Shown: positions 10,133 through 23,208 of the stretch, in pieces | Layout: each line of letters starts with the position of its first letter | Position numbering within the stretch: the stretch's first letter is position 1 | NCBI GenBank assembly: GCA_025617745.1 | Contig: CM046870.1 | Location: 29,097,927 to 29,161,926, forward strand | Reading direction: 5' to 3' | Source of the DNA: Heliocidaris erythrogramma | Taxonomy: Eukaryota > Echinodermata > Echinoidea > Camarodonta > Echinometridae | DNA length: 64,000 bases | Translations under genes and position numbers: made by a program | Notes under the pieces: generated by a model | What the model was told of the DNA's origin: nothing | Databases searched by the model: none | What the model saw: only the letters and a program-made list of their open reading frames with translations

Positions 10133-11290
10133 AAGAAAGAGAGATGTCAAAGAAGAGAGCCAAATTAGACAAAGAGAGACTGAGAGCATTCATTTTGTTC
10201 TTATATATTTATGAAATGAGGTTCTTGAGTTTTTTAAAACAGAAAGACAAGGAATAAATATTGAATGAAAGATAAATGAACTGGAACATAAGATAAGAGA
10301 GAGAGAGAGAGAGATATGTCAAAGAAGAGCCAATTAAGTTAGCCAAAGAGAGACCGAGAGCAATTTTATTAATCTACAATGTAGCTAAGTTTGAAAATTT
10401 CTGCGTAGAAAATAACGGAAAGAACAAGAAGAGAGGGGAGCTGACAAAGGAGTTCGAGAGAGAGGGAGGGGAGAATATGGGAGCTTGTTTAGAAAGAGAA
10501 AGACCGAGGGAGAGCATGAATAAATAAACGATTCACTTTGTTAGAAAACAAAAAGTTTTAAGAAGTAGAAATTCAAGATAAACACCAGATCAATACCACA
10601 TCGCTCATTAAAAACAAGCGAAAAAAATAATTCTACACCAAGTCACCAGCGGAATCAAAACGCAACAAGTTCTCGATCGAGTGATTGCGTTTGTTGACCC
10701 CCGAGTGACCTCATCCGAGTGTACCCATACTATACATTCCATTGTACACCAAAATGTTCGAGCGTGTTCGGCGCACGTCTGTTGTTCTTTGATCGCCCGC
10801 ACAACGTGCATCCCCCCGGCCCAGGCACTACATCGCATGAGTACCCCGGCCAATAGCCACTGAACAATGAGCCTGAACCTTGGTATTGTGCACTAGGAGA
10901 GTTTTATTGATCCCCAACTCTCTTTCAATTGACTTCCTGGGCATCTTGGTTATATAATGAGGGTGTATTGTGTATTTTTTTTGTATTGTAAAGAACAGAA
11001 TGTATCCCGAACATGACTCTTTTAGTGGGTTCTATGAGATACATTTACAATACATGTAAAGTAGATCAATAAACTATAGAGAGTGAATGAATTATATTCA
11101 ATTTGAAAGTGAAAAGAAAATATAAGAGCACCCAACTGTAATAGCTTTTAGTTTGCCAGGCAGAACATTTTGGACAGGAAAATGCTTTTGAAAATTATGG
11201 TGACTATTGACCTCTATTATTATTTATGTATATAATTATTGCTTGCTTTTACCCCGCCTGACAAGGAACGCCAGGTACGCCACAAGATAA
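9429..11290. other. No gene; GA-rich microsatellites
   Basis: There are (GA)n tracts at 10104-10146 and 10295-10315. The flank AAGAAGAGCCAAATTAG...AAAGAGAGACTGAGAGCA (10150-10190) recurs at 10322-10365, so the microsatellite block is itself partly duplicated. The rest is AT-rich with no supported exon; the frame pair at 10608-10863 on opposite strands lacks any family signal. Confidence 0.5.
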
Positions 11291-11299
11291 AAGATAAGG

Positions 11300-12440
11300 A
11301 AAATGGATGAAATGAGAGCTAGAGGCGTGCGACACATTGAAAACGAAGAGAGGAAGAGGAGAACTGGGGGTGTAAAAGGGGAGGGGAGAGAGGGTGAAAT
11401 ATAGAGAACTGATTAAATATGATGGGCAGCGAGAGAGAGAAAATCTGAAAGGGCGAGGGGATAAATAGAAAATGAAGGAAATATAGAGTAAAAAAAAACG
11501 GGAAGGGGAGGGGCAGAGAGAGGGGAGAGGAGGGGGAGAATGAAATATAGAGAGTGAATACGATGGGCAGAGAGAGAGAGAAAATCTGAAAGGGCGAGGC
11601 CGGATAAATAGAAAATGAAGGAAATATAGAGTAAAAAAAAACGGGAAGGGGAGGGGCAGAGAGAGGGGAGAGGAGGGGGAGAATGAAATATAGAGAGTGA
11701 ATACGATGGGCAGAGAGAGAGAGAAAATCTGAAAGGGCGAGGGGATAAATAGAAAATGAAGGAAATATAGAGTAAAAAAAAAACGGGAAGGGGAGGGGCA
11801 GAGAGAGGGGAGAGGAGGGGGAGAATGAAATATAGAGAGTGAATACGATGGGCAGAGAGAGAAAATCTGAAAGGGCGAGGGGATAAATAGAAAATGAAGG
11901 AAATATAGAGTAAAAAAAAAACGGGAAGGGGAGGGGGAGAGGAGGGGAGAATGAAATATAGAGAGTGAATACGATGGGCAGAGAGAGAGAGAAAATCTGA
12001 AAGGGCGAGGGGATAAATAGAAAATGAAGGAAATATAGAGTAAAAAAAAAACGGGAAGGGGAGGGGCAGAGAGAGGGGAGAGGAGGGGGAGAATGAAATA
12101 TAGAGAGTGAATACGATGGGCAGAGAGAGAGAGAAAATCTGAAAGGGCGAGGGGATAAATAGAAAATGAAGGAAATATAGAGTTAAAAAAAAACGGGAAG
12201 GGGAGGAGCAGAGAGAGGGGAGAGGAGGGGGAGAATGAAATATAGAGAGTGAATACGATGGGCAGAGAGAGAGCTCGAGTGGACAGAGAGAGACTCAGAA
12301 AGTGAGAGGGATGTGGAGAGGGGGAAAATAAAGAATTAAATAGAGAGTAAAAAAAAAACGGGAAGGGGGAGGGGCAGAGAGACCGAGGGAGAGGGATTAA
12401 ATAAACAGAGTGAATACGATGGGCAGAGAGAGAAAGCGAT
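11300..12440. repeat. ~142-bp GA-rich minisatellite, about seven units
   Basis: The marker GATGGGCAG occurs at 11421, 11562, 11705, 11847, 11971, 12115, 12257 and 12418, giving steps of 141, 143, 142, 124, 144, 142 and 161. Each unit contains GAAAATCTGAAAGGGCGAGG, an A-run followed by CGGGAAGGGGAGG, and GAATGAAATATAGAGAGTGA. Units are almost identical, apart from a shortened fifth and a diverged last unit. Confidence 0.95.
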
Positions 12441-14900
12441 ATAATAATATCATCAATTCATCATGATCATCCTAATTATATCATCATCTTGATAATCATA
12501 TCGTCAAAACCATTATCTTCTTCAATGCATCAAAAAATATCATTAAGCCAAATGTTCTTCCCTACCCGACCGTAACTTTATCATTTAAGTTTAACACCGG
12601 GTTTAACACACATGATCAACACACATGATCATCATCATGATCATCTGATATGATCATTATAGTCATCAATATCATCTTCATTAAAAAAAATATCAAGCCA
12701 ACATTTTCTCTCTACCCGACCATAATTTCGTTCTTTAACACACATTGGTTCCCTTTTGAAATTCGATCTGTTTATTCCATATACATTTCGCCCATTTCGC
12801 CCGTCGCGTTGTGAAAGGTAAAAAAAAAAAAAGCACAGACCTCCGTGGGCTGCATGGCTGGCATATTTTTGCGCGTGTCATGACATGTGATTAACAAATG
12901 AGGTCACAAGCCCAATTTACGAATGGAAATGTTGATCGCGCGCACTCTAGACATTCTTTGGTTCCCACTGCCTTGCTTTTCACTTTCACATGAATAACGA
13001 AGGATATCATTGAGGATTTATCGCTATGCACTATTAATCTGATTTCAGTTCTATGTTCCTTCTTTGTCAAAGTTTTTTTTTTCAGGAAATTGTGTCAGAT
13101 CGTGAGCGATTTTTGAAGGTTTTTGAAGGTTTGGCGAAAAACAATTTTGTCCCCCGCCCCCCACTGAGCGACTTTTCGAGAAGCTGGAGAGACCAAAAAA
13201 TACGGGTCTACCTTTTCACAAACGTTCATTTTTGTACCCCCTCTTTTACTCAATCCTGGATCCGCCTTGAATATGCATGAGCTTGTAAACTTTACGCCCG
13301 CTAATCACCCTTCACCCGCCCCCCTCCCCCACTCAGTATTATTTAGGGTACGCGTATGCTTGTTCCCTCCCTTTGAAAGCACCTATCTCAGGGCTGCCAA
13401 AATTTCTGAACCCCCCCCCCCCTATCGCGGGCTTTTCCTGCCTTGGAGACCCCCCTAAATTTAGAACACTGCTCAATGTACCCCCTATCTCAGGTGAGCT
13501 CTCATTCCAACCCCATACCTCAGGACAGACACCAACCCCCCCCCTCTCCCAAGTAAGCTGTCATGACAATACCTTGGAAGAGATGGGGGCCAGTGTTTCT
13601 ACTTTTCAAAATGAAATAATCCTGGCTGAATGAGTTATCAAAACTAGCAGGAATTTCAGGAATTTGATCCTGGGATTTGATCAATTTTTCAAGATATTTC
13701 ATAACCCCCCTTTTAAAAATTTCTCAGGTGTCGAAGAGAGAGAGAGAGAGAAACGCCCCCTTTTTAATGAAATCTCCGGGTGAAAGATAAAAAAAACACG
13801 CCCTTTTTGTCGCCCCCAAAATACCCCTTTACCGGAGATTTTGGGAACACGCATGCGGTCCGTTCTACCTCCGAGTGGGGGGGGGGGCGGGATCGTTCAC
13901 TACTCTTTGCATGATTCTTGTCCTCTCTTTCTTCTCTTTTTATCCATCTTCATTTTGTCTTCTATCTTTAACAACAAGAATGCATCAAATCATGATCTCA
14001 TAACAGATTAATTGTTAACGGCATGCAGATGGATAAAAGTACTCCACGCTGACTCAATCTAGAACAGTTTAAAGCGTCTGTGATACAGACTATTGCTGAC
14101 AAATTCCAGACCTTCACTCTGACAGGTTGGTCGTCCGGTGCTCGCCAATAGGCCAATTAAAAAAAAGTTGTTGACCGTGACGTCCATTTTTTCCATGAAA
14201 TAATGTTAAATATAATAGACCAGAGACAAAAGCAATATTCTATAATTTACTTAATTACGGAGAAAATCCCAATTACGATTTTCATCTATTCCACGTGAGA
14301 TATACTAGAACCAGGGAAGTGTCTCTAACACTTCCCTGCTAAGTCTTTTGTTCTGTCTATTCTTCTCTCCTTCCTCTCCTCTCTCTCCATCTTTGCTCTA
14401 TTCACGTCCTCTCCTTTCTCTCTCCCTTTTTAATTCTATTATTTTTCCATTTATTCTTTTTCGTATCCAGTTTTTTTATCTCAAATCTTGTCTCTTATTA
14501 CCGATTTACCAAACAGTTGAAAAAAATTGATTCTCTTTACATTATCATTCATGATTCACTTCGTATACCATAATTTTCTTTTCTTTTCTTCTCATCTTTC
14601 TTTCAGTCTCTCTGCACATCTCCCAACAATCTTTCTCCTTTATATCTCGATCGCTTTCCTCCAACAAGTCATGTGGCAGAACCAAAACAATGACATTCCT
14701 TATCAAATCGCATGGCAGTTTGTTTACAAATTAATACAGAGCAAAAATCAAAAAGCCTGTCAGACAGCTGGAACCCAAGCTGGGTGTCACATTACAGATA
14801 CAAGTACATGTACGGGCGACCTAAGCTAACAGCAAACTCTCGTTTGCTATTGGCTGGTGAAGAATGATCTTTGGACTTTGAAGCTACAAACCAATCCAAG
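12441..14900. other. No supported gene; ATC-rich and C-rich low-complexity DNA
   Basis: 12445-12665 is rich in ATCATC and carries two diverged copies of CTACCCGACC.. spaced by about 150 bases. 13140-13560 has several C runs interleaved with CCCTATCTCAGG-like segments (13380, 13483, 13511). The frames over it are proline-rich low complexity. 14340-14660 is TCT-rich. No splice-bounded exon could be supported. Confidence 0.4.
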
Positions 14901-14918
14901 CACATGATGGGTGTGCAG

Positions 14919-16510
14919 TGAGAGTGACATGTGGGCGTGGTCATCCAGACCACGTGGATGTTATAGTCTGCAAGACTGATCCTGAATTTATGTGGAACGT
15001 GGCTTGTCTGGACCTCGGACAGCAAGATCACGGACTGTGTGAAATCTATCACTGTATGGACAAGGGTCACAAGGCCGAGGTCACTATGAAGATTCAATGT
15101 ACATATAGTCAAGTAGGTTTTATTCTCAACATTTTCTCTCATACAAAACATAAAATAAAATTGACATGAATATCATAGATGTAATAATTAAACTCGTCTA
15201 AAAAGAAAAAAATAATGAAAGAGATGATGCATCATTTTTCGATTGTCTCAAATGTGGCAAGAATGCTTCGTCTGCTTTGTCCAAAAAAGATCGTGACCGA
15301 GTTTTAAAAAAAAGGGTGAATGTACGAAGAATTGCGTCATGCACTTGAATACATGAAGCGTGTGTGTGAGTGTGTATAGATCACCAATCATGACGGGAAA
15401 TGAACTGCTTTGCGGATTTTACTTCTGTTGCTTTTTATTTTTATCCTTGACTAAATCCTTTCTTTTCGTAACTAATTTTCCGTTAGAAAGTATGAACTGT
15501 AGTTTGGCATGAAAGAGCAAGCGAGTTTAATATGGGGGGGGGGGATTTTCACGGAGGCGAGTTCAGCTGTAGATGATGTAGCTTCTTAAAGAATTAAAAC
15601 AAGCATATCAGAGAAGCGACCATGCTGCATACACATAAATGCTTTCTAGTGAAAATGTAGTGTGATTATCAAACTTGAAGCCGTAGCAGAACGGGATAAT
15701 TAAGTGAGAAAAAAATTATTTTCATGAATTAAAAACGATTGCAGAGCCACACTGCAGAGTCAAATATAATCTGAGCGAGCCATGCCATTATTGGTACATG
15801 TTACTGATTTTCCGTTAGAAAATATGAACTGTAGTTTGGCATGAAAGAGCAAGTGAGTTAAATGTGGGGTGGGTTTTTTCACCACCGGCGGATTCAAAAA
15901 CTTAGGGGTGCTGTTTATAAGAACGTTATTTACAGTATCTCGCTGCGTTCATTCTAGCTAGCTATACTTTTAGATTCTTATAGAACTAAAACAAGTAAGC
16001 ATATCAGAGAAGCGACCATGCTGCACGCACAGAAATGCTTCCTCGTGAAAATGTAGTATGATTATCAAACTTGACAGGCTAATTAAGTGAGAAAAAAATT
16101 TATTGTCATGAATTAAAAACGATTTGCAGAGCCACACTGCTGAGTCAAATATAATCTGAGCGAGCCATGCCATTATTGGTACATGTTACTGGCATCTTGA
16201 ACCGACGCAGCTCTCCTCCATCCTGACGGGCGCCACTGCACTGCACTTAAACTCTGCTCGTGACCCACGCCAGCGAGAAGGCGGGCTGAATTGCACATCC
16301 ACGTTTAACGAGACGCACTTGTGCAATTTTACATCCGGGAATTTTGTCAATGTATCGAGGAACGCGCGTGCATGCAACGTGACCATCGCCTTTTCACCTG
16401 TTACATTTGTAAGCCGAGGTACGAAGCAGCGGACCGAATCATTTAACGTTCGTGTGTGTGCGAATCACTACCCGCTGTTCAAAGGCTCGCTGCTGCAGTT
16501 CCGTGTCTGA
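14919..16510 (+). CDS. Putative last two exons of an unrecognised secreted-type protein
   Basis: Exon 14919-15112 follows GTGTGCAG and ends at CAA|GTAGGT. Exon 16211-16510 follows GACGCAG and ends at TGA. The first exon ends in phase 0 and the second is open in phase 0, so they join without a shift. The first encodes about 65 residues with six Cys (CGRGHPDHVDVIVC..., CEIYHC). The second encodes 99 residues with four Cys and several N-X-S/T sites clustered near its middle (NCTSTFNETHLCNFTSGNF). The Cys and sequon density suggests an extracellular protein. I recognise no family and found no signal-peptide exon. The intron holds a 332-bp duplication. Confidence 0.35.
15474..16190. repeat. ~330-bp direct tandem duplication
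   Basis: TTTTCCGTTAGAAA.TATGAA starts at 15475 and 15807. The two copies then share CATATCAGAGAAGCGACCAT, the GAAAATGTAGT.TGATTATC segment, and AGCCACACTGC.GAGTCAAA, through GGTACATGTTACTG. The second copy carries an extra ~50 bases near 15880-15960. It lies directly upstream of the putative exon at 16211. Confidence 0.9.
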
Positions 16511-16892
16511 TCATGTTACTCACGCTACCGACAGCCGGATGCGGGGGATTAGCTCTGTGTGGTGTTAACGTGAGCTTGAAATCTCTGACTTTTCGGTATT
16601 CTAGGTAGGATTTTTGCCAATTTGAGGATTACTAGGCATATTAGCTAATATAGCCATTAATAGTTGAAGTTTTATTTAGTTTAATTTTTAGATAAAATAT
16701 ATATGTAATTTCAGCGGAAAGCATGTAGTCATCAATTTGTAGTTGCAGTTCGCAAAGCTAGAGAAAGGCTGTACATGTAGTTACTTCTAACTTAGATCTG
16801 CAGGAGAATAAAATTATTGCATATCACAACAGTCACACAACACTGGTTTTGCATTTGTGAATTGTGTGTGACTGTGAGGTCACTTTTCATGC

Positions 16893-17192
16893 ATGCACTC
16901 CTCCATTTCTTTTCAATCTCTCCATCTCCTCTTCCTCTTCCTCTTCCTCTTCCTCTTCCTCTTTCTTCTTTTACTGCTTTTTCTTATCCCCTTCCTCCTT
17001 CTACTCCTTCTTCCCCTTTCTCATTTTCCTTCTCCCCTTCTTCTAGTCCTACATTTTCTTCTCCTTCACCTCCTCCTCCTCTCCTATTCCAGTCCTCTTT
17101 CTTTTCCTTCACCTCCTCCTCCTTCTCCTCCTCCTCCTTCTCCTCCTCCTTCTCCTTCACCTTCACCTCATTCTTCCTCCTCCTCCTGCATG
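16893..17192 (+). repeat. ~300-bp polypyrimidine (CTT/TCC) tract upstream of PAN2 start
   Basis: The plus strand is almost pure C/T from about 16908 to 17190, with TCCTCTTCC and CTCCTCCTT units. It ends 50 bases before the PAN2 start codon. Such homopyrimidine tracts can form triplexes and are common in promoters and first introns; whether it is transcribed cannot be told here. Confidence 0.85.
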
Positions 17193-17242
17193 TAAGTTTT
17201 AGCTTATTTTTAGTTATTATTTTTTTTTCTCCTAATGAAAAG

Positions 17243-20200
17243 ATGGAGTTCCCTCCCCCCGGAGAGCTAGAGTATGGGCCAGCTCATGACTATACCAATG
17301 ACTACCATGGTCTAGGTGCTGTTGGGCCTCAGATGATGGTGGAAGGGTACAGACCAGAGGATCATGGTGCTCCTCCTGTCGTTGAAGATTATGTCAATGG
17401 TAAGTGCTTTCTTTAGTAAGAAAATACATATGTCCATATTCATAACATATAAGTGTGTCTATGACGTAAGCTGCATCCAGATTTGATTCATATTTATGTT
17501 GGGAAGAGCATGCTGCCATTAGAACAAAACAAAACAAAACAAAACAAAAAAAGCCCCAAGAAAACAAAACAAAATAAAGCAAAGAAATAAACAGACATTG
17601 TTCCATTTCATGGGATTTTTTAGTCCACAAAAAAGAGAAAAAAGGCTCACCAAACTAATGTGGGGAGTGGGGACACATGAATTTTTATTCTGATTTGAGT
17701 AGGTCATTTTCTTTTGAAGGCAGGATGTCACAGTGCACTTAATGCATGAAATTTGAAGCTGTTTTTTATTTACTTATTTATTTTTTTGATTTGACCATAG
17801 AAACCCCCATCAGAGGTCCTATAAATGACATTTTAAGAACTCTGCTCTGTTCTTTTACGATACCAAATTTGAACTTGTTTCAGGGAGCCACAGTCAGCTT
17901 CACATGGGAAACAGTGGGATGTACCGTGAGCTGAGGAGTGTAATGATCGATGGTGGCGACAGGTTTGGGGTCTCGACGATCACAGTGGATACGCAAGAAG
18001 AGCTCGCGTGGGTCGGAAACCAAGGAGTGAGTAGAGATATGTTCTCGAATTAATGCTAAAGCTGATTTGAACTCGGGGGTAAAGCTCAGGACGCCTTTAT
18101 GGTTCAACTGTTACCTACATGTAGGATGGAAAACGCCTTCATATGCTGTATCCAGGAGTCTCGCCAGTGTAAAACGCCCGTGGTGTTAATACCAAGTATT
18201 GGGGATTTCAGAAAAGAAAAGAAAATACCAAGAGCTAATTGTTATACATACAGGTATAACAAATATGTCAATGTATACTTGCCACCTCTAAAATTGCTCT
18301 GATCCATCCAAATCCCAAATCACTCCCACCCCCCCCCCCCCCCCCATACACAAAGACCAATCAATTTGGACCAAGGATAAATCATTTTCTGCAGCTTTCA
18401 TGATTCTGTTTTTAGATGATTAATGTTTGCAGGACATCGAGACAACATTTGTAGCCTTCTGGCTGTACACATAATTGATGAAAAGTTTACTGATATCAGG
18501 AGGATACATTACTCGATGATCTTACAGTTTAATTTTTTCATAAATCATCAATGGTGATCTGTCAAGTGACAGGTTTAGTGACCCAATTAACTTCTAGAGC
18601 AAAAGTCTTTCCAACTGCTACGAATTTTAGCCATCTGTTTCACATATATCCATGCCCTCCTACTCCAGAGTCTGCAATGATATCATCAAAGAAGCCTTTG
18701 CGAGTTCTTCCTTTTGACTTATTTCCAAGGAGACGAGCTGCCATAACTCTGATCATTAGGCCATCATTTCATAGTATATGTCCTATCCCTTTCTTCTGTC
18801 TTTCTCTAATAATATTCAGCAGCACATGTTCCTCTTTTCATAAACTGGATAAAATATTCACAGAATTACCCTTTTATAAAGTTTTCCTCTCACTTATACT
18901 CTACTGTATGTCGTTCAATCGTTTAGGGCCATGTGACATCCTACTATGGTTCCCAGATGCAAAAGTACACATCCTTTCAAGTTCACCCGACCAACCCAAT
19001 CCGTGAGATATCCACCTTCCCTGGAGGGGTCCTCTCACTGTACAGCAATGGCCTCCGCTGCAATGCCAGGCAAGGCATGAGAGTCTTTGATTGCAAGTAA
19101 GTCGAGATTTGATGGTCTCCTCAAGTCTCCTCAAGTTCATAAGCATCACATTCCAGTTTCTGTATTTTCACAGGCTTTGTTTTATTGTGTAGTTGGGCTA
19201 TAAAACTTATAGCCATTGTTTAGTGAATTTGCCAGGGCAAGGTTGTCTTCACACATATAGGAACAGAGAATATGCTTCATTTTGTTTAAAGAATGCAAAA
19301 AACAAACAAAACAAAACAAACAACAACATGTTCATGTGTTGGCTTTCAGGGCATCTTGGCTAAAGGCAGGGTAGTATTAGTACATTGTAGGCGCATTGAG
19401 CACCCTTAGAAAGTATATGCAGCCAATATAAATGTAGCTATTATTCTTATTACTATCATTATGATGATGATGATGATTATTATTTCAGGAGTGAGGACTT
19501 TCAGAACATGCAGAGCATGCTGGTCTTGAGTGACACCCGGCTTCTCCTTGGGGGTCATCAGGACCGGCTGGTAGAGGTCGACCTGGGGTCAGGGGTACAG
19601 ACTGTGACCCACCCGACGGACAAGGTGGGCGTGGCTATCATGAGGCCTGATCAGAGGTTCATCTGCTGTGGAGAACCAACAGGACATGTAAGATACAAAA
19701 CACTCCAGCAAGTTATAATAATAATAGTAATAATGGTGGCTTCTTGTATAGCGCTCAGGTCCGTCACGCTGTGACGCTCATGGCGCTCCAACACTTTTAC
19801 CCCGGTCATAGCCGAGTTTTTGTGGGATAGTGGCAGTTTGAGGGGGATCGTCAGACAAACTGAATAACATTGTTGGCAATTAAATTGCTGTGGTTTATTC
19901 AAATTACAGTGTATCAATATTAGAGCATATAAAAGCATCATTTGATTCAAATTAATGGCAAAAGGATTTTATCAGTTACAAAAATGTTCGTTCCTTTCGT
20001 TATTTTTACAAGCAATCAGAACCTTTTCTCTGCTGAGCTCCAGAATTAATTCATGTTTATTTTAAGAAATGCTCAGCAGAATTCCAAAATTGTAATAGTT
20101 TGTTGTCACTAAGTTCAACTAATGGGGTGTTGCAAGAAAGTTGCGATTGATTGCAAGTTGCAACTGATCGGTACTGACCAATCAAAATCATTGTTGCAAG

Positions 20201-23200
20201 CCCATCTTCTTGAATGGGCAGACCCTGAACCATTCAGAATGGTTGTTCTAATTTGATTTACAATTTGCAGTTGATTGCAACTTTCTTGCAACACCCCATA
20301 AGAGATTCAGCTACTATTAAGATATACAATACACCCGGTAACATTCCGTACTTGTATTTATTTATTTATTTCTGTACTTATTGTGATTAGGTTCAGCTAA
20401 GGGACCCAGCTACCATGAAGATAGAACACACATTAGAAGCCCACAGAGGTGCTCTCTCAGATTTTGATGTCATCGGAAACCAACTCATCACATGTGGCTT
20501 TGGAGAAAGGTTAGTAACAATATTGAAAATGATGAAAAGGGGATAGGGGTGTCAAGTTGTTTTGAAAGGTTACATTCTAATTTGTCTCACTGTTACTGGG
20601 CAGCGTATCATGTATTACAGTCTTAAGCCACTAAACCCATGCTATGAAATTAGCACACATTTCAGTTGAATGTCTTTGGAGTTAGACTTGTGATGGCTTT
20701 CTGAGATGCTGCCCTGCTTCTTTTTCTGTAAAAAATTGTTTGCACCTATCAAATGATCTAGAAGATTCACAGCTGTGTAAAAAATTGTGTGCAGCCTGGG
20801 TGTGAATTTATTGATTTGTGTAATAGTGATTGTCGCCAATTGTTTATAGGAAAAGGGCTTTATGAGTAACACTTTATAATACCCCCTTTCGTGCCTTGGG
20901 TGGCAAATTCCACCCAAGAATCTACGTGTTGAACTATGTGTTTGGACTAAGAATGGCTTCATTTTACTACCTGAAACAGAAACGGGTACTTTTATTCCCA
21001 TGGAAGATATTTTGCACCAAATTGACACCAAACAAAAAAAAAGCGTTGCAATACACAGTTTTATTTTTGAAAGTTTTTATTTGCGACAGTTCCAAAGATA
21101 AGTGACATAGAAGGGGGTAGTTATTTTTAAGGATCATTAGATACATCCGACTCCTCAATCTGTTCAATTATCACCACCTCTGTGTATTGCCACACAGGTT
21201 AGGAAGTTTGAATGTGGATAGGTTCCTCATGGTGTTTGACCTCCGAACCATGCGACCTATGGCCCCTCTCCACGTGCCGATTGAACCCATCTTCCTGCGC
21301 TGCATGGCTACCTACTCAAATAGGATCATTATCATGGATCAGGTAAGTTCAAGTGAATACAAGCATGAGTATGAAATGACTAATTATTGTCATTCTGATG
21401 ATTTAAGACACTGGTTTGCAGGTATGCAAATATGAATCTATTATCCAACTGTTAAATTTGTAGATTTCAAATGCAATAGACTTAATTGTTTTTTCCCCTT
21501 CATTTTCCCTGTGTTTTCAATGGCTGGTATTCATGAAAGTTGGCTATAAAGTTCAGCCTAGTATAGCTTAGTCTACTAATTCATAAAGCGCAAACGCAGA
21601 ACGAGTAAAGGAAATGAATGTAGCCATGAAATGAAACATGAGAAATTGATTTCACAATGATATGATTTTTGTTTGTTCATTTAGGTATAGACTTACACAT
21701 AATTTTACAGGATGAAGAGGTTGGTTGACACATGGCACTCCATAGGTCAGTGGACTAACTTTACACAATTTGTCAGGGTTTAAACCTGGACTAAATTTAG
21801 TACGCATATATGAATACTCGCCCTCTGTTGTCTACACCACTGATGTATTATGACATATATGCACTTTGTGTTCTCACACGAAATGTACATTTTACCCATT
21901 TTTCTTTCCCAGAGTGGTCAATTTCAAATTCTTGACCCTGGTGGACTTGTGACCCCTGACATGATGGTACTGTATCAGGTCAACATAGCGGGGGACATGG
22001 TGATGGACTTTGATGTGTCCAGTAACAGTAGCTGTGTTGTGTTTGGAGACTCTGGAGGTAAGTTTATGTATACAGCTTCCAAAATCAGCACCAGCATGCA
22101 AGCTGATAAAGTAGGGAAGAAATTATTGTTGACTAGTACAAAAAATGGCGAATTCTGGGAACTGATATGGTGCTCTAATAAGAATTTCTTAGACAAGGGA
22201 ATAAATATGGTGAACTGATTAAAAAAATTAGCAGACTAGGGGATAAATATGGTGGACTAACTAGTGAAGAATTTGGTGGAATAGGCAATAAGTTTGGTTG
22301 GAATAAATATTAAAGAATTTGGTGGACAAAAGAATGAATATGATGGACTATTAAAAACTTGGGCAGATTATGGAATACGTATGGTTGGGCTAGTTGAAAC
22401 TGAGGCTAACTAAGTAGTCCAGCTGGCTAGGAATGAATAAAGCTACAGTGCGACCCCTATGCAAACATTCGCTAGTCTGATATAGATCTGCTTTGAATCA
22501 ACTCTAAATGTATGGTATGAGTGAACGCCCTTCTGCATTTCAGACAATATAGGGCCATATTCTCGAAAGGTGCCTAACTTCAAGCTCCCGCGTAAGTGTG
22601 GAGATTTAGGCCACTGAATTATGGAGAGCCAAATGTCACCCACTTTTAATCCTACAAAACGATCATAGACTCCCTCTAATTCTGGAACTAAATGCAAATT
22701 ATACAAAAACCTTACGATAAAATTGATTTCTTATGCTCATTTCATACCAGAAAATAATTTTGTTTCTTTATTTTGTTACATAAATTTAGTAATTATATTG
22801 GACTTACGGGTTGATGAATGGCCTTCCATAAATCAGTGGCCTAAGTTAAGCGTGGCTTAACTTAGGCCACTTGGAGAATACGGGGCATAGTGTCTGATAA
22901 GAGCCAGGAGGGCATCCACTCCATATATAAATGGTACAAGTTAACGCCCTTCTGTGTCTCGGCAAACGGTATAATGTCTGTTGAGAGCCAGAAAGGCATT
23001 GCTCTGTAAAATTATGAGTTAACGCCCTTCTGGTTCCCTGCTGAAAAAAACATGAAGCAGTCTGTGTTTATTTGGTCATTACAAGAGGTGCAGTTTACCA
23101 CTCTCTAAAATCAATTTAATTCACCCAGGTTGTTGTCATCTGTGGTCAAGCAGTGATGAAGAGGTGACTTTCAACAATTTCTCCACGGAAACCGAGTTTG

Positions 23201-23208
23201 CTGAGCCT
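17243..23208 (+). CDS. PAN2: PAN2 exons 1-8: N-terminal leader and WD40 propeller (residues 1-386)
   Basis: Exon 1 encodes an acidic, Pro/Tyr-rich leader that is poorly conserved. Exons 2-8 encode the seven-bladed propeller: landmarks are [16 protein letters not shown] (blade 1), [31 protein letters not shown], the [17 protein letters not shown] motif, and [12 protein letters not shown]. Blade 7 ends at CHLWSSS in exon 8, followed by a run into the linker. The propeller binds the mRNP and helps hold PAN3. These assignments rest on similarity to vertebrate PAN2 that I know, aligned by eye. Confidence 0.9.

Noticed and set aside
11300-12440. Regular repeats considered as a CRISPR array
   Set aside because: Units are contiguous with no unique spacers, purine-rich and in a eukaryotic genome; it is a minisatellite.
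16817-17416. A 199-codon plus-strand frame running through the polypyrimidine tract into PAN2 exon 1
   Set aside because: Its N-terminal half is pure Ser/Pro/Phe low complexity from the CT tract. Other frames over the tract are open too; PAN2 similarity starts only after Met at 17243.
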